Origin: CBDFHV01 sp965247705
Lineage (GTDB): Bacteria; Pseudomonadota; Alphaproteobacteria; Rhodospirillales; CAMCUA01
Length of the DNA stretch: 64,000 bases
Assembly: GCA_965247705.1 (NCBI GenBank)
Contig: CBDFHV010000015.1
Coordinates: 31,598 to 95,597, forward strand
Reading direction: 5' to 3'
In this document: positions 61,720 to 64,000 of the stretch, in pieces
Layout of the letters: each line of letters starts with the position of its first letter
Position numbering within the stretch: the first letter of the stretch is position 1
Position numbers and translations under genes: made by a program
The notes under the pieces: generated by a model
The model's database searches: none
The model's input: only the letters and a program-made list of their open reading frames with translations
What the model was told of the DNA's origin: nothing

Positions 61720-62130
61720 ATGACCGATAATTTTGAGAAGAAAGTTGCTGTTGATGGGCCTGTGGTAAATGCGGGCGAGCTTGGCTCGTCCACGTTTTCC
61801 CCAGGACAGGCTTTGCCGGCAGGCCCGCTGGGACTTGGCCAGCGATGGACGGTGGCGCGCAAGCGTGAGGTCGTTCTGCGGCTTTTGCGTGACGAGCCGG
61901 TGCAACTTCTGTCGCGCCAGTTGGGCGTAGAGATCTTCCGGCTCGAGCAGTGGCGTGAGAAAGCGATCGGCGGGATCGACGCCTCGCTCAAGCAACGCAA
62001 GGGCGATCCGGTGCAGGCGGAACTGGATAGCGCCATGAAGCGGATCGGAGAGTTGACCATGCAGGTGGAACTGCTGGAGGCCAAGACGGAGACCTTCGGC
62101 CCTTTGGGGCGGCGGAGGTCGCGGCGATGA
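61720..62130 (+). CDS. IS3-like transposase OrfA
   Basis: 136 residues from ATG 61720 (MTDNFEKKVAVDG). A helix-turn-helix with WTVARKREVVLRLLRDEPVQLLSRQLGVEIFRLEQWREKAI binds the IS ends. A C-terminal helix (MKRIGELTMQVELLEAKTE) is a leucine-zipper-like dimerisation segment typical of IS3 OrfA. The stop overlaps the OrfB start (ATGA). Confidence 0.9.
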   Translation: MTDNFEKKVAVDGPVVNAGELGSSTFSPGQALPAGPLGLGQRWTVARKREVVLRLLRDEPVQLLSRQLGVEIFRLEQWREKAIGGIDASLKQRKGDPVQAELDSAMKRIGELTMQVELLEAKTETFGPLGRRRSRR

Positions 62131-63033
62131 GTGCCGCCACCTCGCCCGGCACGGGTCTGGCCTACGGCCTGCGGCGGGTCTGCGCCGCCTGGGGCATGGC
62201 CCGCTCCTCGTTCTACGCCGTGACCTCCGGCCAGCACGCCGAGCAGCCGCCGGCAAAGCGTCGGGGACCGAAGCCCGCGATCTCGGACCAGGCGCTGCTG
62301 GTGGCGATCGAAGCCGACCTGGAGGCATCGCCCTGGGAGGGCGAGGGCTACCGCAAGGTCTGGGCTCGGCTTCGGGTCTGTCGCGACATCCGGGTTGCCC
62401 GCAAGCGGGTGCTCCGCCTGATGCGCGAGAACAATCTGCTCTCGCCCCATCGCTGCCGCCGCCGTGGCGGCAATCCCCCATGACGGTGAGATCATCACTC
62501 ATGCCCCGAACCTCATGTGGGGCACCGATGGCGTTCGGGTGTTCACGGTGGACGACGGCTGGGGCTGGATCTTCACCGCCGTCGAGCATTGGAACGCCGA
62601 GTGTGTCGGCTGGCATGTCTGCAAGCGCGGCGACCGCTTCGCCGCCCTGCAGCCGATCTCCATGGGGCTTGCCGGGCTGTATGGCTCGACCGCGGCCGGC
62701 GCGGCTCGGGGGCTGGCCTTGCGGATGGATCACGGCTCCCAGTATCTGTCGGACCACTTCACCAACCAGATCAAGTTCTGGGGCATCCAGCCGTCCTACG
62801 CCTTCGTCGCCGAGCCCCAGACCAACGGCGTCGCCGAGCGGTTCAATCGCACGCTGAAGGAACAGATCATCCATGGTCGCATCTACCGCAACATCGCGGA
62901 GCTGCGGGACGCCGTCCGCGACTTCGTCGAACTCTACAATGCCCAGTGGATCGTCGAAAAGAACGGCTACCTGAGCCCCGCTCAAGCTCGTCAGGCGTGG
63001 CACGCCGCGATCTCAATCAGGCCCGCCGCGTGA
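62127..63033 (+). pseudogene. IS3-like transposase OrfB, frameshifted
   Basis: The first part (62127-62483) has YGLRRVCAAWGMARSSFYAV and EGEGYRKVWARLRVCRDIRVARKRVLRLMRENNLLSPHR. At the C5 run 62475-62479 the frame breaks: with four C it continues NPHDGEIITHAPNLMWGTDGVRVFTV. The DDE core follows in the other frame: MWGTDGVRVF (Asp), LRMDHGSQYLSDHF (Asp) and QTNGVAERFNRTLKEQI (Glu). All catalytic residues survive, so a single extra base is the only defect. It is either a real inactivation or a sequencing error. Confidence 0.85.
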
Positions 63034-63068
63034 GACAAACTTGTGTCCAAGGAACCGGGTGCGCTACA

Positions 63069-63830
63069 AAGATAGTAGGTGGGCGCGTGTCTGAACCGCG
63101 GTCGGTGCGCCAGAACAAATGCGAGCGTGGTCTTGCCTGCGGCTCCGTGCCCAACGACTATAGCCGCATGCTGATCAGCCAATGTGCTCTCGACCGTTGC
63201 GAGCAGAGGCGGGGCGTAGACGCGGTCTTCTTCATACTCCTCAACTGTCGGGAAAATACCCGTGGATCGGCGGAGGTTGAAGCGCCTTATGACGTCTTCG
63301 ACGCGACCAAACGGTCCGGATGTCACTTTTTAGCTGGAGGTCGTTGATCCAAAACCTGGCATGGAAGGGCTCGCGCAATCGGGCGCAAAGTTCCTTTCGA
63401 AATACTATGTGAACTTCCTCGCCAGGCAGGCCCTGTAGGCGCGCTTGGTTGCGCATCTCCACCACGTCGGTGAGCGTCGACGCAGGACACCAAGCCACCC
63501 AGATCAAGCCTCCACGGTCTTGGGGCGCCAATCTGGCTGCCAACTTGGCAAGGTCGGCCGGCCAGTGATCGGTTCTTGCATCGCCTGCCGTGGTCGCTTC
63601 GATGGCGATGATCGCGCCGTTGGCCTTGATCAGATAGGCGTCGGGCCAGCCTGGGACCGGCTTGTCGTCGGGCCGGCGGCCAAAAGGGACCAATCCGTCC
63701 CGCCAGTTCAAGGTAGATCCCCCGCGCAAGCTGCTCGGCCACGCGTTGAAAAAAAACCCGGGCTGCCGATACGGAACTCGATACTAGCTTCGATGGCGGC
63801 TTCGGAAGGCGCGTAGGATGTTGAGGGCAT
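63069..63830 (-). pseudogene. N-terminal nuclease-like domain and Walker A of the STAND protein
   Basis: From ATG 63830 (MPSTSYAPSEAAIEASIEFR) with GAGG upstream. The protein can be read through only by correcting three homopolymers: A8 at 63749-63756, A4 at 63682-63685 and T5 at 63327-63331, each apparently one base too long. The joined sequence reads FFQRVAEQLARGIYLELAGRIGPFGRRPDDKPV, then PGWPDAYLIKANGAIIAIEATT, which has the spacing of a PD-(D/E)xK nuclease core (Asp, then E-x-T), then GRVEDVIRRFNLRRSTGIFP and Walker A IVVGHGAAGKTTLAFVLA. The third break could instead be a genuine gene boundary with a GTG start (63326) overlapping a stop. The IS lies just after HAPTYYL. Confidence 0.75.
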
Positions 63831-64000
63831 GCGACCTCAGTTTGTTACCCAATCAACATTTTCACCACCATTAGCATACTTGACTCAACGCAGTTCAGAG
63901 GAAAGATAGAGCGGCGCTTGCGTCGAAGACGGTGATTGCGGGCTTTGGCCAGGCACGTCACCGGCATGCCCCTCTGTCCGCGTGGGGAACTATCGACCAC
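63831..64000. other. Upstream region of the STAND gene, no gene seen
   Basis: 170 bp at the window edge. The part at 63838-63905 is richer in A and T than the surroundings and probably holds the promoter of the nuclease-STAND gene. I could not assign promoter elements with confidence. Confidence 0.35.

Larger units (their letters stand above)
61654..63068 (+). mobile_element. IS3-like insertion sequence inside the STAND gene
   Basis: The left end TGAGTCGGACCCGATTTCC and right end, read inward, TGTAGCGCACCCGGTTCC share TG termini and a common CCTTGGACAC block. An exact 14-bp direct duplication AAGATAGTAGGTGG (61640-61653 and 63069-63082) flanks it. Removing the element with one copy restores HAPTYYLDLTETAAD in frame. 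The element encodes OrfA and OrfB on the + strand, antiparallel to the host gene. Confidence 0.9.

Noticed and set aside
63241..63323. Extension of the nuclease frame as SDIRTVWSRRRRHKAL
   Set aside because: It is Arg-rich and out of frame with the clear NTPase sequence that begins at 63326; it is best explained by a one-base shift.

Overview
The window is about 65% GC, with dense, often overlapping genes. It looks like a chromosomal segment of an alphaproteobacterium, probably of the Rhodospirillales type. This rests on the FixJ-type regulator, the methyltransferase resembling a complex I assembly factor, the NDUFS6-like zinc protein, GcdH, the infC-rpmI-rplT-pheST order, and protein families typical of that group. 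No rRNA, tRNA or CRISPR array was found.

Layout. 1-4350 (minus): partial sfsA, a methyltransferase, a FixJ-like regulator, a PAS histidine kinase whose N-terminus is a 24-bp tandem repeat, and a HAD phosphatase. These follow pheT so closely that one operon is possible. 4373-12680 (minus): the translation block thrS-infC-rpmI-rplT-pheS-pheT, cut between infC and rpmI by an IS630 element. infC uses an ATC start. thrS is preceded by a threonine-rich leader peptide and an attenuator, transcribed from a promoter that would make the leader peptide mRNA essentially leaderless. 12817-24516: a HigBA-like toxin-antitoxin pair, two glycosyltransferases, an alpha/beta hydrolase, an epimerase, a GST, the methionine sulfoxide repair pair MsrP-MsrQ, polA, and an XRE/DUF2975 pair. 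24693-28787: an outer-membrane barrel, an orphan MlaC, an IS630 with a slippery A9, and an IS110.

29001-42784: a large TPR-CHAT (caspase-like) lipoprotein, a LysE exporter, a GNAT, a MarR-controlled membrane gene, a sterol-desaturase-type hydroxylase, a polyamine-type ABC importer, a zinc-ribbon protein, a lipase-like lipoprotein and an orphan Phd antitoxin. 42969-58960: ettA, a YiiX-like hydrolase, a pirin gene split by an IS1595 element with a clean 8-bp duplication, hflKC, a caspase-family lipoprotein, RidA, glutaryl-CoA dehydrogenase, a GGDEF/EAL protein, CreA, a cyclic-nucleotide-binding protein and an MFS transporter. Two very small membrane ORFs lie in this part.

59328-63830 (minus) is the most unusual locus. 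It appears to be the remains of one large gene coding for an N-terminal PD-(D/E)xK-like nuclease, a STAND/NB-ARC-type NTPase, three nearly identical 41-residue repeats and a C-terminal domain. This resembles the layout of antiviral STAND (Avs-type) defence proteins. It is split by an IS3-like element flanked by an exact 14-bp duplication, and carries several one-base homopolymer frameshifts. Similar homopolymer frameshifts elsewhere in the window mean sequencing error must be considered for these, but not for the IS insertions.
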